From Candidatus Omnitrophota bacterium (lineage in GTDB: Bacteria; Hinthialibacterota; Hinthialibacteria; OLB16), in assembly GCA_020632575.1 (NCBI GenBank), contig JACKFH010000003.1:124001-188000 (forward strand): a DNA stretch of 64,000 bases. The letters are read 5' to 3'. The number at the start of each line of letters is the position of its first letter. Position 1 is the first letter of the stretch. Positions 41,820-51,012 of the stretch are shown piece after piece. Below the pieces are notes generated by a model. That model made no database searches and was not told the DNA's origin. It saw only the letters and a program-made list of their open reading frames with translations. The position numbers and the translations under genes were made by a program.

Positions 41820-42959
41820 ATGTTCAATCTTATCCAACGCTATGTCATCTACTCGGTCCTGAAGAGTCTCATTTTGATCGGCATGGTCCTCGTGGCGGTG
41901 GTTTTGACCGTGGTCTTGACCAGTGACGGCGACGACCTCTACGAGAACCACGCGACCCTGAAGCAATCTCTCCTGTATTTGGTGGCGGTGCTTCCCCAGA
42001 AAACATTCATCGCGTTCCCGGCGGTCTGTCTGATGGGCGCTCTGTTCGGAATGCTCGGGCTCTCGCGCCACAACGAATTGGTGGCGATGTATTCGGCGGG
42101 GGCGGGATTGAGGTGGATCATCCGTCCAACGCTGGTTCTATCGATCATTCTCGGTTTCGGAGCCTTCTATTGGAACGAGATGGTGGCGGCGCCGCTTTCC
42201 CTTTGGGGGGAGCGGATGATGAATTCGGACATCAAGAAGAAGACCGGGGTATTGAAAGAGTATGGCCTGCTGCGAGGGAAGGGCAACCGGTTCATCCGCT
42301 ACCAATCCTTCGACCGCAAGGCGCGGGTGATTCTGGATATCGAGGTCCGAGAAATGCAGCCGCACGGTTCGGGGACCCGTCGATTGATACGGGCCGATCT
42401 CGCTCGCTGGGATGAGGAAACGGTGAATCCTCTTACGGGCGAGAAAGGGGCTTGGCTCCTCGATCCGACCGACCCGAATTCGGAAAACTACATCATCGAC
42501 ATCAACGATGCCTGGGACATCACGCCGCGCCCGATCGAGGAAGACGAGGTGCTGCTGATCGAGGAGACTCCGGACGATTTCGGGGTCATCGAACGAAACC
42601 CGATCGAAATGAGCCACGCCGAATTGAAACGAAGGATCGCGTTGTTGGAGTCCGACCAGGCCCAGACGCTCGACCTTCAGGCGATTCTCAAATTCAAGGT
42701 GGCGGCCCCCTACTCGGTGGTGGCGTTGATTCTGATCGGGCTCTGTTTTGGGGCCAGTCCTTTTCTTCTCGGACGCGAGGGCGCCGCCCGATTTACATAC
42801 CCACTGGGCATCTGTTTGGGTATCCTCGGCCTGTATTACGCGATATCTTTGGGGTGCCTGGGGTTGGGCCAGTTGAATGTGCTTAGCCCGTTCGTTTCCG
42901 CATGGCTTCCCAATGTCCTCTTCCTCGGCTTCGGAATCGTGCTGCTGGTGCGGAGCTGA
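41820..42959 (+). CDS. lptG: LptF/LptG-family LPS export permease (second)
   Basis: The 379-residue second permease begins 4 bp after the first. The same layout is seen: membrane segments SLILIGMVLVAVVLTVVL, VLPQKTFIAFPAVCLMGALF and LVLSIILGFGAFYW, coupling motif GLSRHNELVAMYSAGAGL, periplasmic domain, then VVALILIGLCFGASPFLLG and LGICLGILGLYYAI. The pair implies an outer membrane with LPS or a related glycolipid. F/G identity is tentative. Confidence 0.85.
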   Translation: MFNLIQRYVIYSVLKSLILIGMVLVAVVLTVVLTSDGDDLYENHATLKQSLLYLVAVLPQKTFIAFPAVCLMGALFGMLGLSRHNELVAMYSAGAGLRWIIRPTLVLSIILGFGAFYWNEMVAAPLSLWGERMMNSDIKKKTGVLKEYGLLRGKGNRFIRYQSFDRKARVILDIEVREMQPHGSGTRRLIRADLARWDEETVNPLTGEKGAWLLDPTDPNSENYIIDINDAWDITPRPIEEDEVLLIEETPDDFGVIERNPIEMSHAELKRRIALLESDQAQTLDLQAILKFKVAAPYSVVALILIGLCFGASPFLLGREGAARFTYPLGICLGILGLYYAISLGCLGLGQLNVLSPFVSAWLPNVLFLGFGIVLLVRS

Positions 42960-43014
42960 GGGACTCGATCCCGAATAGACTGGTTTGATCTGGAAAGGAA
43001 TTTGAACGTCTCAA

Positions 43015-45003
43015 ATGGTTCGGAAGAAAAGTGTCACAAACATTCGCGCCCTGCTCAAGGACTTGATTGCCATCTCGCGTCAGTATGGGGCCGATCCCAT
43101 GCATGTGATCGCGGGAGGGGGCAACACCTCCATCAAGAAAGGGAATGCCCTGTGGATCAAAGCGAGCGGAAAGTCGATGGCCACGATCGGGCCGGATGGG
43201 TTTCTCGAACTCGACAAGGAAAGGGTTCTCTCGACGCTCACGCGGAAAGATTGGAGCAAGAACCGGGAAGAGCGCGAGGACCAAATCGCAAAGGTTCTTC
43301 TCGATTCCAGAAGGAATCCTCCCGATCCCGACACACGACCCTCGGTTGAATCGACCCTCCACGCTCTTATGCCCCAAACCTTCGTCTTGCACACGCATGG
43401 TGAACTCGCGAACGGACTCACCTGCTCGAAGATGGGCGAGGATGGGCTTAAGAAAATCGCCCTTCCCGCCAAAGTGAAACCAGTCTGGATGCGCTATGTC
43501 GATCCCGGATTGCCTTTGGCCCAAGAGCTGGAACGTGTTCTCAAACAATATGTCGAAGAGCACGGCGAGTATCCCAACACGGTCTTCATGGCGAAGCACG
43601 GGATCTTGGTGGCGGCGGAAACGGCCGAGGGAGCCGACTCTCTCATGAAAGCCTGCGACCGAGCGCTGAAAACTTTTATTCAAAAGAAACGAGGGGTCCC
43701 GAAAAAACCAAAGGTGGCGGTGGACAGCGTATACGAACGCGCGATGTTGCCCGCGATCCGGTCGCTGCTACCCGAACCGACATGGATCTTCCGCCGGATT
43801 CTCGAACCGGCCCTGGATCGCCATTTCTCGAAAGGGTTGAGTCAGGTTCCCAGCCTTCTCCCGGATGAGACGGTTTATTGCGGAGCCTTTCCCGTTTGGA
43901 TTCCCGCGCCGAAATCGATGGAGCCGAGGGATGTTCGGGAGGCGGTCGAGAAGTCGCTTTCAAAATACCTGGACCGATACGGGAAACCGCCGGTCGTTTT
44001 CTTCGCCGAGGGGCTTGGGGCTTACGCCGCCGGGCCGACCCAGAAGGATGTCACCAACACCGCGGATATGTTCGCCTCGGCGATGCGGATGTACGAGAAC
44101 ACGCTCGCGTTTGGCGGCCCGAATCCACTGACCAAAAGAGAGTGGACCTTCATCGACAACTGGAGTGTCGAGAAATACCGTCGCAAGCAGGCCGCCGGTT
44201 CGAGCGCGGCTGGGAGAGCGTCGGGGAAAGTCATCCTGGTCACCGGGGCCGCTCAAGGAGTCGGAAAGGAGATCGCCGAGGGATTGGCCGCCGAGGGAGC
44301 TCGCTTGGTGTTGGCCGATTTGAATCCCGCGACCCTCAATCCGACAGTCGAATCCCTCACCGAGACTTATGGCCCCGGAGTCGCGGTTGGCGGAGTCTGT
44401 AATGTCACTTCGGAAGAGGATCTCGACCGGATGGTCGCGTTGGCGATTTCCACCTTTGGCGGCCTCGACGCCGCCATCTCGAACGCCGGCATCCTCAAGG
44501 CCTTTAAGGTCACCGATTTCCCGGCGGACACCTGGCGCGCCATTGTCGATGTGAATCTCGCGGGTTATTTCCTCACCGCGAAATGCGCCGCCAAAGCGAT
44601 GCGATACCAACACAGCGGGAACATCATCCAGATCAATTCCAAGAGCGGAAAGATGGGGAGCAAGTACAACTCCGCTTATGCCGCTTCGAAGTTCGGGGGG
44701 ATCGGACTCACCCAAAGCCTTGCGCTCGACTTGATCGAGGATGGCGTTCGAGTCAACGCCATCTGCCCGGGTAATTTTCTCGACCTTCCCCTTTGGTCGG
44801 CGCCGGGAGGACTGTTCGATCAGTACCGACCCAAATTCGGAAACGTTTCCCGCGAAGAGGTTAGGAAGATTTACGAGGGCAAGGTCCCCATGGGTCGTGG
44901 GTGTCAGGTTTCCGATGTGGTGAAGACCATCCTTTACATCCTCGAGCAGGGTTATGAAACGGGTCAGGCCTACAATGTGACCGGCGGCCAGGAGATGCGC
45001 TAG
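43015..45003 (+). CDS. Bifunctional class II aldolase / short-chain dehydrogenase
   Basis: The 662-residue fusion has a class II aldolase/adducin domain (about residues 1-225: HVIAGGGNTSIKKGN, Zn site FVLHTHGELANG, TVFMAKHGILVAAET) and, from about residue 400, an SDR with NAD motif VILVTGAAQGVGKEIAEGL, ISNAG and catalytic Ser-Tyr-Lys (INSKSGKMGS, YNSAYAASK). The SDR end (IYEGKVPMGRGCQVSDV, TGQAYNVTGGQEM) resembles sorbitol-6-phosphate dehydrogenase. Related fusions include rhamnulose-1-phosphate aldolase/alcohol dehydrogenase. It likely converts a sugar phosphate to an aldehyde that the SDR reduces or oxidises. It stands alone, without other rha genes. Confidence 0.88.
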   Translation: MVRKKSVTNIRALLKDLIAISRQYGADPMHVIAGGGNTSIKKGNALWIKASGKSMATIGPDGFLELDKERVLSTLTRKDWSKNREEREDQIAKVLLDSRRNPPDPDTRPSVESTLHALMPQTFVLHTHGELANGLTCSKMGEDGLKKIALPAKVKPVWMRYVDPGLPLAQELERVLKQYVEEHGEYPNTVFMAKHGILVAAETAEGADSLMKACDRALKTFIQKKRGVPKKPKVAVDSVYERAMLPAIRSLLPEPTWIFRRILEPALDRHFSKGLSQVPSLLPDETVYCGAFPVWIPAPKSMEPRDVREAVEKSLSKYLDRYGKPPVVFFAEGLGAYAAGPTQKDVTNTADMFASAMRMYENTLAFGGPNPLTKREWTFIDNWSVEKYRRKQAAGSSAAGRASGKVILVTGAAQGVGKEIAEGLAAEGARLVLADLNPATLNPTVESLTETYGPGVAVGGVCNVTSEEDLDRMVALAISTFGGLDAAISNAGILKAFKVTDFPADTWRAIVDVNLAGYFLTAKCAAKAMRYQHSGNIIQINSKSGKMGSKYNSAYAASKFGGIGLTQSLALDLIEDGVRVNAICPGNFLDLPLWSAPGGLFDQYRPKFGNVSREEVRKIYEGKVPMGRGCQVSDVVKTILYILEQGYETGQAYNVTGGQEMR

Positions 45004-45071
45004 TTCGGGGTGGATCGGGAGCATGGGATGGGCGCTGCACTCCATCCGGCGCCGAATCCGGTTCTGGAGAG

Positions 45072-46259
45072 TCAGGGTTGGTGAGTCTCGCCGGAATTAG
45101 GATCCACCTCGAGCGAGGAAACGTCCACCGCTTCGAAATCGGAGCCCTGGATGATGTCGAGTTCATGAAGAACATCGTTGTCCCACCGCTCGTCCGGCGC
45201 CCCGGAGAGATACCAGGGAGAACCATTGTCGGCGAGGATCATTCCATAACGCTGAAGAGCGACCGCGATAACCTTTGCAACCGGAGAAAAGGCCGATGTG
45301 TCAAAATCGGATCGAAGCCGGAACCGTTGACCCATGGGTGGGTACATTGAGTCGGTCAAGTCCGAGGCCTGATGGCGGGCGGGCCAAACATACTCGTCAC
45401 GTGTTTCGGGCGCGGTGAACCGGAGGGCGTGACGAATCTCTCCGGAGATTGCCTCATCGTAACGAATTAGCCCGGGAAGAATCGGCAACCCCGCCGCGTC
45501 CCCGGATGTCCATCCCGCTGGACGGAGACCGTTGGAGGCAAGATGGAAAACCGCCCCCGAATGCGCTCGCCAACTTCCATCCGGCTCTGGAAATGCGTTG
45601 AACAGCTCGAACAAAATACAGGCAGAAGTGTCGAGAACGATCACATGACGATCCCCATCGCTGTTCGGACCCCCTTCGATGGGAGCGTTTGTGGGTATCG
45701 GATAAGGACCCGGGTCGCTTTCGTCATCCCACACAAACGATACGGACACCTCCGGCTGGGCCCCGGTCACCGTGGTGAACGGAATCCCGATTGGGGAGCC
45801 CGAGCCGGGCGGCCATTCTCCCGAACCGAAATCGGCATGGACTTCCTCATTGGGTCCGATCGTAGCGATGTAATCGCTGGAGTTCCCATCGACCGGAAGG
45901 GAGTCCACTCGAACATTCCAGATGTTGTCCCCCGGAAAGACTGAGCAACCGTCGATCATGGGAGGCATCGATGTTGAGTTTTCTGTTGGTGAAGATGTTG
46001 GGGTTGGCGATCCCGTTGGGGTCGATGTCGAAGTGGGTGAAGGAGGCGTCGGAGTCAGCGTCGGGAGGGCCCTTCCGCCTAGCCAGTCCAACAGATCCTG
46101 GGCCTCATATTCGGCCTCCTCCCATCCTGTCGAAAAGCGGGACAAGTCCTCCATGCGAGAGCCGGAAAAAGAAGTTTGGGCTGAGACTGCGATCACAATC
46201 CCCCCAACGATTAAGAATCGACTCAAAGATTTCACCGCCGTCACCGGTTTCTCCGACAA
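45072..46259 (-). CDS. Secreted protein of unknown function with Pro/Thr/Ser linker
   Basis: The 395-residue protein has an N-terminal membrane or signal segment (LSRFLIVGGIVIAVSAQTSF), a low-complexity Pro/Thr/Ser linker of about 35 residues (PTLTPTPPSPTSTSTPTGSP), and a C-terminal domain from about residue 103. That domain has conserved-looking blocks (GDNIWNVRVDSLPV, HADFGSGEWPPG, HALRFTAPETRDEYVWPARH, YGMILADNGSPWYLSGAPDE, GSDFEAVDVSSLEVDPN) resembling a widespread uncharacterised extracellular family. No catalytic function can be assigned. It stands alone between convergent and divergent neighbours. Confidence 0.75.
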   Translation of the reverse strand: MSEKPVTAVKSLSRFLIVGGIVIAVSAQTSFSGSRMEDLSRFSTGWEEAEYEAQDLLDWLGGRALPTLTPTPPSPTSTSTPTGSPTPTSSPTENSTSMPPMIDGCSVFPGDNIWNVRVDSLPVDGNSSDYIATIGPNEEVHADFGSGEWPPGSGSPIGIPFTTVTGAQPEVSVSFVWDDESDPGPYPIPTNAPIEGGPNSDGDRHVIVLDTSACILFELFNAFPEPDGSWRAHSGAVFHLASNGLRPAGWTSGDAAGLPILPGLIRYDEAISGEIRHALRFTAPETRDEYVWPARHQASDLTDSMYPPMGQRFRLRSDFDTSAFSPVAKVIAVALQRYGMILADNGSPWYLSGAPDERWDNDVLHELDIIQGSDFEAVDVSSLEVDPNSGETHQP

Positions 46260-46450
46260 GGCGAGGTCCTGTCGCAGTTAATATATCAGATCATTCGCCG
46301 GTTTCGAGGTCGAGGATTTCAGGCGAGGAAAGATTCTCACTGAAAATACTAACAATAAAATCGGCCCGACGGTTTCAACTGAATTCCAGAGTCAATGGCG
46401 AGACGGAGGTGGGGAAGAATCATTTGCGCAGAGAGATTTCCCATGAATCC

Positions 46451-46993
46451 TCACCGCTGACCAACGAAGTCAGGGGCCGCCGGCAAGTCCACCTCGGTGT
46501 CATTGATGTGGTTGAAGTAGTTGGTGAAAAAATTGAGAGCCACATTGGCAACCACCTCGACGACATGCCCTTCATCATACCCGGCTGCCAGAAAATCCTC
46601 GACGTCCCCATCGCTCACAAACCCCTTTTTCGCATGAATCATTTCGGTGAAATCGATGAGCGCTTGAATTCTTGGGTCATCGTGTTTACCGCCGCGGATC
46701 GACAGGGTGTCATCCACCGACAATCCGGCGCGTTTCCCGGCGGCGGTGTGAGCCGCCAGACAATAATCGCATTCGTTGCGCTCGGCGATGACGAGCGCGA
46801 TTATCTCTCTCTCGATTTCCGAAAGAGTTCCGGTGTCGAGCGTTCCTTTCAACGCCAGGTAGCCATTTAAGGCGGTCGGTGAATTCGCCATCCCTTTGAA
46901 GATGTTCAAATGTTTTCCTCTGAGAATGGTTTCGAAGATCTCTTTGGTCTCGCCCATAACCGTTTTCGGGTCAACAACTTTCAGTCTCGGCAT
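46451..46993 (-). CDS. Carboxymuconolactone decarboxylase / AhpD-like protein
   Basis: The 180-residue protein has the AhpD core motif E-x-x-C-x-x-C-x-x-x-H as RNECDYCLAAHTAAGKRAGL, with both cysteines and the His present, and the all-helical fold expected of the family. AhpD proteins have thiol-dependent peroxidase activity; other members are decarboxylases, and the pair of Cys favours a redox role. The 190 bp downstream of it (46260-46450) hold no recognisable feature. Divergent from manC with 150 bp between. Confidence 0.87.
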   Translation of the reverse strand: MPRLKVVDPKTVMGETKEIFETILRGKHLNIFKGMANSPTALNGYLALKGTLDTGTLSEIEREIIALVIAERNECDYCLAAHTAAGKRAGLSVDDTLSIRGGKHDDPRIQALIDFTEMIHAKKGFVSDGDVEDFLAAGYDEGHVVEVVANVALNFFTNYFNHINDTEVDLPAAPDFVGQR

Positions 46994-47143
46994 GGTTCGG
47001 ATGCTCCCTTCTTTTGTCGTTTGTGTTCCTAAAAGAAACGTTTTTCGCGAGGCGCTTGTAACCTGCGGAATCGGAGGGGGTTCTTTCGATTCGTCGCTTT
47101 AATCAAGATAGGACGCGGTTATAAGAAGGATGAAGGAGAGAAC

Positions 47144-48220
47144 ATGGGAGCGACCGAAAACAATTTAGTGGCGGCGATCATGGCGGGGGGAGCGGGCACC
47201 CGTTTTTGGCCGCTAAGCACCGAGGAGAAACCGAAGCAGTTCATCAAGATTTTCGACGATCGCAGTCTGCTTCAGAAGAGTTACGACCGTATCTCGGGGA
47301 TCGTCCCCAACGATCGCATCCTCGTGCTCACCAGCAACAGATTTGTCCATCTGGTTCGTGAGCAACTCCCGATGCTCCCCGCGCAAAACGTGATCGGTGA
47401 ACCCGAAAGGAAAGACACCGCGGCGGCTGTCGCTCTCGGCGCGGTGGTCGCAAAAAAACTTTTCGGCAATCCGGTGATGTCCATCCTGACTGCCGACCAC
47501 CTGATCGAACCGATCGAGGTTTTTCAAAAGACACTTTTATCCGCCGCCGCCGCAGCCAGAGAATCCGGCGCCCTGTACACCTTCGGGATCAAACCGACCT
47601 ACCCGGCTTCGGCTTATGGTTATCTTGAGACTGGCGAGCCGACCCTGAATGACGATGGCATTGAGCATTTTCGCCTTGGCTCTTTCAAAGAGAAACCCGA
47701 TGCCAAAACCGCCGAACATTACCTCGGGACGGGGCGTTATCTGTGGAACTCGGGGATGTTCGTCTGGACAGTGGACTCGATCCTTGGCGAGCTTGAGCGG
47801 AACGTTCCGAACCATGTGCAACAACTCTCATCCGCGGTCGAGAGTCTGGGTGGCGCCGCCTGGGAAGAGGCATTGGCGAAATCCTTCTCGGCCCTGCAAA
47901 AGATCTCCATCGACTTCGCCGTAATGGAACACGCGCAAGATATACGTTGTGTCGCGGGTGAATTCTCCTGGCGGGATGTTGGCGGCTGGCTGGCCATGAC
48001 CGACTTCCTCTCGGAGGATTCTTCCGGGAACCACACCCAAGGTGACCTCCATGCCCTCGACTCCTCCGGAAACCTGATCTACTGCGAGGACCCCACCGAA
48101 ACCATCGCCCTGCTCGGCCTCTCCGACATCGTGGTGGTCCGCGCTGGAGGGAAAACTTTGGTGGCGCGGAAGGATCGGTTGGAGGAGGTGAAGAAGATTG
48201 TTGAGGGAATGGGTTCATAA
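47144..48220 (+). CDS. manC: Mannose-1-phosphate guanylyltransferase
   Basis: Makes GDP-mannose from GTP and mannose-1-phosphate for glycan synthesis. The 358-residue enzyme has the pyrophosphorylase motif IMAGGAGTRFWPLSTEEKPK at the N-terminus, ILTADHLIEP (metal-binding Asp region), FGIKPTYPASAYGYLETG and the FKEKPD sugar-binding motif, ending with VVVRAGGKTLVARKDRLEEV. It lacks the C-terminal phosphomannose isomerase domain found in bifunctional ManC. A GGAGAG ribosome site precedes the ATG. No neighbouring polysaccharide genes. Confidence 0.93.
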   Translation: MGATENNLVAAIMAGGAGTRFWPLSTEEKPKQFIKIFDDRSLLQKSYDRISGIVPNDRILVLTSNRFVHLVREQLPMLPAQNVIGEPERKDTAAAVALGAVVAKKLFGNPVMSILTADHLIEPIEVFQKTLLSAAAAARESGALYTFGIKPTYPASAYGYLETGEPTLNDDGIEHFRLGSFKEKPDAKTAEHYLGTGRYLWNSGMFVWTVDSILGELERNVPNHVQQLSSAVESLGGAAWEEALAKSFSALQKISIDFAVMEHAQDIRCVAGEFSWRDVGGWLAMTDFLSEDSSGNHTQGDLHALDSSGNLIYCEDPTETIALLGLSDIVVVRAGGKTLVARKDRLEEVKKIVEGMGS

Positions 48221-48304
48221 AAAGCAATATCTCGGTTCAATTCGGTTTGCAAATATCCCGCCGTTTACTCCAAAACGACGAAATCCACCCGAGTCCAGCG
48301 CGGA

Positions 48305-48332
48305 TTGACACTTGAGTTTGGGAAAATAGAAT
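48305..48332 (+). promoter_or_regulatory. Strong sigma-70-type promoter for the TPR gene and cyclo-ligase-TsaE fusion
   Basis: TTGACA (48305-48310) and TAGAAT (48327-48332) are separated by 16 bp. The predicted leader to the ATG at 48384 is about 45 nt and contains GGAG. This is one of the best sigma-70 matches in the window. Confidence 0.7.
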
Positions 48333-48383
48333 AGCGGGTCTGCCTTGGAGTGGAAATAAATAACTGTTTGGAGTTCCCGTACG

Positions 48384-49124
48384 ATGGTTCGTGGTCGGAT
48401 GAAACATAAAGACGTGGTGGAAACCCTTCACCACAGCGATTGGGATATTTTCAAGGAGAATTTCAACCGCTTTTGGAATGAGAATGTCAAACCCTATGAG
48501 CGGACTCTCCTCACTCTCCTCACCGCGATCGTCGTTCTGGGCGTGGGCTACCTCTGGTATTCGGACAAGAAAGCCAACGATCTCGAATCGGCCAACCAGT
48601 ATCTCGCCGAGGCCAAACGCCGTCTCGATGACGGAGACATGGCTGGAGCCATTTCAGAACTCGAGTACATCGAGGATTCCCGAGTCTCCGTGCCGGCGGA
48701 GATGCTCGACGCGAACATCGCATACGCCAGCGGGGAATATGAGCAGGCCATCTCGATCCTTGGCCGTTTGGTGGAAAACTCTCCGGAATCGATCCGCACC
48801 GATCTTCTCTATCAATACTCCGCCGCTCAGGAGAGCAATGGAGATTTCGAGGGAGCCTTGCAAACTCTTGAGCGCATCAAAGCCCAACTCGGAAGTGAAC
48901 CCGACACCTCCGATCCGGGACGGGAAAGCTCGGTTTGGGATCGGTACTATTTCCGTAAGGGTCGCCTACTCGCCAAATCCGGAAAGCAGGACGAGGGGAT
49001 TAAGACGCTTCTGATGGTCAGCCAGAACTCACCCTGGAGTCTTCAGGCCCGTAATGAGATCGACTGGATCAAAGCGACCCCGGTCGCCCCCCTGACCACC
49101 AAATGGGCGGCGAGTGGCAGTTGA
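48384..49124 (+). CDS. Membrane-anchored TPR-like protein (YfgM-like)
   Basis: The 246-residue protein has a cytoplasmic N-terminus, one membrane helix (LLTLLTAIVVLGVGYLWY, about residues 42-60) and TPR-like helix pairs beyond (ESANQYLAEAKRRLDDGDMA, ANIAYASGEYEQAISILGRL, GDFEGALQTLERIKAQ, YYFRKGRLLAKSGKQDEGIK). This layout resembles YfgM/DUF2133 proteins, which interact with the Sec machinery and BamB in Proteobacteria; no BamB gene is adjacent. Its 3' end overlaps the following fusion gene by 22 nt. Confidence 0.75.
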   Translation: MVRGRMKHKDVVETLHHSDWDIFKENFNRFWNENVKPYERTLLTLLTAIVVLGVGYLWYSDKKANDLESANQYLAEAKRRLDDGDMAGAISELEYIEDSRVSVPAEMLDANIAYASGEYEQAISILGRLVENSPESIRTDLLYQYSAAQESNGDFEGALQTLERIKAQLGSEPDTSDPGRESSVWDRYYFRKGRLLAKSGKQDEGIKTLLMVSQNSPWSLQARNEIDWIKATPVAPLTTKWAASGS

Positions 49125-50167
49125 GCGGAGACGACTCCGTTCCGTCCGACAAAAACGATCTTCGGCGACTCCTCCGGGAACGACGAAAGAGCCTTTCAAC
49201 CTCTCTCCGCGAGAAAAAGTCCGGGGAGATCGCCCAAACCCTTCTCTCTCATCCCGCCTATCGTCAAGCGCGGACTTTGGCGGTGACCTATCCAGTGGGT
49301 TCCGAGGTCGATCTGCTCCCCCTCATCCAACAGCGACTTTCCAACAACGAACCGGTCTGCCTGCCACGAACCCTCGATCGGGGAAGGATGGAATTCCATC
49401 GAGTCGGGACCTCCCTGGAGGAATTGAAACCATCGAAACTTGGAATCCCCGAGCCGGCGGATAATCCCGAGACTCTCATCCCGCCCGAGGAGATCGATTT
49501 GTTGATCGTTCCAGGAGTTGGCTTCGATCCCAAAGGCAATCGATTGGGCCAAGGTGGCGGGTTTTTCGATCGATACCTTCCGAGACTGCCGGAGCGAACC
49601 CCTCGCTTGGCGGTGGCCTTTGAAATTCAGATCGTTCCCTCGATTCCATCCGGTCCCCATGATCTCCCCGTTCAAGAGGTTCTAACTGAACGGACCATCT
49701 ATCGATATGAAAAATTCGAGGGAGTAAGCGGATCGGTCGAGGAGACGCATGCATTCGCCATGCGCTTGGCGGGACTCCTCGAGGCTCCCTCGGTCGTTCG
49801 TCTCTCCGGTGAACTGGGGGCGGGCAAGACCGAATGGGTCCGCGGTTTCGCCAAAGCCCTCGGGTGGGATGGCCGCGTGCGAAGCCCCTCCTTCTCTTTG
49901 GAGAATGTTTATTCGGTGGAGGGGATGACCCTTTACCACTTGGATGGATACCGTCTGACACACCCCAGCCACCTCGACCTCGATTGGTTCGAGGAGATTC
50001 TGGAGGACCCCAACGGGATCGTCCTCCTCGAATGGCCGGACCGTTTTGGAGAGAGTGTCCCGTTCTCCGCGCCCGAGCTGTTTATGGAGCGGCTGGAGGA
50101 CGATCGGAGACGGATGACTTGGGTGTCGTTCGAGAAGCGGCATAATTTGGGGAGGCTCGGGGAGTAA
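49103..50167 (+). CDS. Fusion of 5-formyltetrahydrofolate cyclo-ligase and TsaE
   Basis: A single 354-residue frame joins two complete families. Residues about 15-200 are a 5-FTHF cyclo-ligase (LRRLLRERRKSLSTSLREKK, LAVTYPVGSEVDLLPLI, then GVGFDPKGNRLGQGGGFFDR), closing with the usual PVQEVLTERTIYRY. Residues about 208-354 are TsaE, the ATPase of the t6A tRNA pathway: SVEETHAFAMRLAGLLEAPS, P-loop GELGAGKTEW, SPSFSLENVY, HLDGYRL and VLLEWPDRFG. No stop or frameshift lies between them. ATG 49103 lacks a ribosome site; TTG 49121 is an alternative. Shared promoter with the TPR gene. Both activities look intact. Confidence 0.88.
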   Translation: MGGEWQLSGDDSVPSDKNDLRRLLRERRKSLSTSLREKKSGEIAQTLLSHPAYRQARTLAVTYPVGSEVDLLPLIQQRLSNNEPVCLPRTLDRGRMEFHRVGTSLEELKPSKLGIPEPADNPETLIPPEEIDLLIVPGVGFDPKGNRLGQGGGFFDRYLPRLPERTPRLAVAFEIQIVPSIPSGPHDLPVQEVLTERTIYRYEKFEGVSGSVEETHAFAMRLAGLLEAPSVVRLSGELGAGKTEWVRGFAKALGWDGRVRSPSFSLENVYSVEGMTLYHLDGYRLTHPSHLDLDWFEEILEDPNGIVLLEWPDRFGESVPFSAPELFMERLEDDRRRMTWVSFEKRHNLGRLGE

Positions 50168-50211
50168 GTCGGGATTGAACGGGGGAGATGCGGCGCCGGG
50201 CCACACACCAA

Positions 50212-50985
50212 TCACCCCTTCGATAACTCTTCCCAATTCCGATCGATGCCGCAAAGTCCCTCCAGAGTGAGGTGGGGTTCGATGTGGTCGACAAAGTCGG
50301 CGTCCTCGGCGAACACGCGCGACAATCCGCCGGTGGTGATGACTTGGACAGGTTGGTCGAATTCTTTCTTGATCCTCTCGGCCAGCCCTCGGATCATTTC
50401 GAGCCAACCGAAATAGAGGCCCGAGCGGATGCAGTCGACAGTGTTGCTGCCAATCACCGAGGGTGGTTTGCGAACGCTCACCTGGGGTAACAAAGCGGTC
50501 TTTTGGAAAAGCGCCTCGGCCCCGAGCTCGAGGCCGGGGAGAATGATGCCGCCGCAATAGTAGCCCTCGGGGCTGGCGACATCGAAGGTGGTCGCGGTGC
50601 CGAAATCGATGACCAACAATGGGGCCGGGAATTTTTGGAGGGCGGCCCAAGTGTCGACGATGCGATCGACTCCGGCCTCCTCGGGGTGATCGATATGCAG
50701 CGGGAGCAGGTCGGGCTTTCCGGGGTGGATGACTCGGACCTCGATCCCCAACAGGATCTCGCCAACTTGAATCCAGTATTCCTCGAGGGTCGGAACGACG
50801 CTCCCGACGATCATGCGCTCCGGTTCGAAGTCGTGTTGCTTCAGGATTTGGGAAAGGACCGCGCCGTACTCATCGAAGGTCCGAAACGGGCGTGACGCGA
50901 TTCGCCACTCATGGAGAAGGGTGTTGTCCTTGAAAGCGCCGAGGGTGATATTGGTGTTGCCGATATCGACCGCGAGGAGTCGCAT
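50212..50985 (-). CDS. coaX: Type III pantothenate kinase
   Basis: First step of coenzyme A synthesis, ATP-dependent phosphorylation of pantothenate. The 257-residue ASKHA-fold enzyme has MRLLAVDIGNTNITLGAF (phosphate 1), GVDRIVDTWAALQKF, VIDFGTATTFDV (phosphate 2 region), GGIILPGLELGAEALF and VITTGGLSRVFA. Full length. Convergent with the cyclo-ligase-TsaE gene and 27 bp downstream of hfq on the same strand, so likely in the hfq transcript. Confidence 0.95.
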   Translation of the reverse strand: MRLLAVDIGNTNITLGAFKDNTLLHEWRIASRPFRTFDEYGAVLSQILKQHDFEPERMIVGSVVPTLEEYWIQVGEILLGIEVRVIHPGKPDLLPLHIDHPEEAGVDRIVDTWAALQKFPAPLLVIDFGTATTFDVASPEGYYCGGIILPGLELGAEALFQKTALLPQVSVRKPPSVIGSNTVDCIRSGLYFGWLEMIRGLAERIKKEFDQPVQVITTGGLSRVFAEDADFVDHIEPHLTLEGLCGIDRNWEELSKG

Positions 50986-51012
50986 TTTCCAAGAAATGCG
51001 GGGGTTGGGGTC

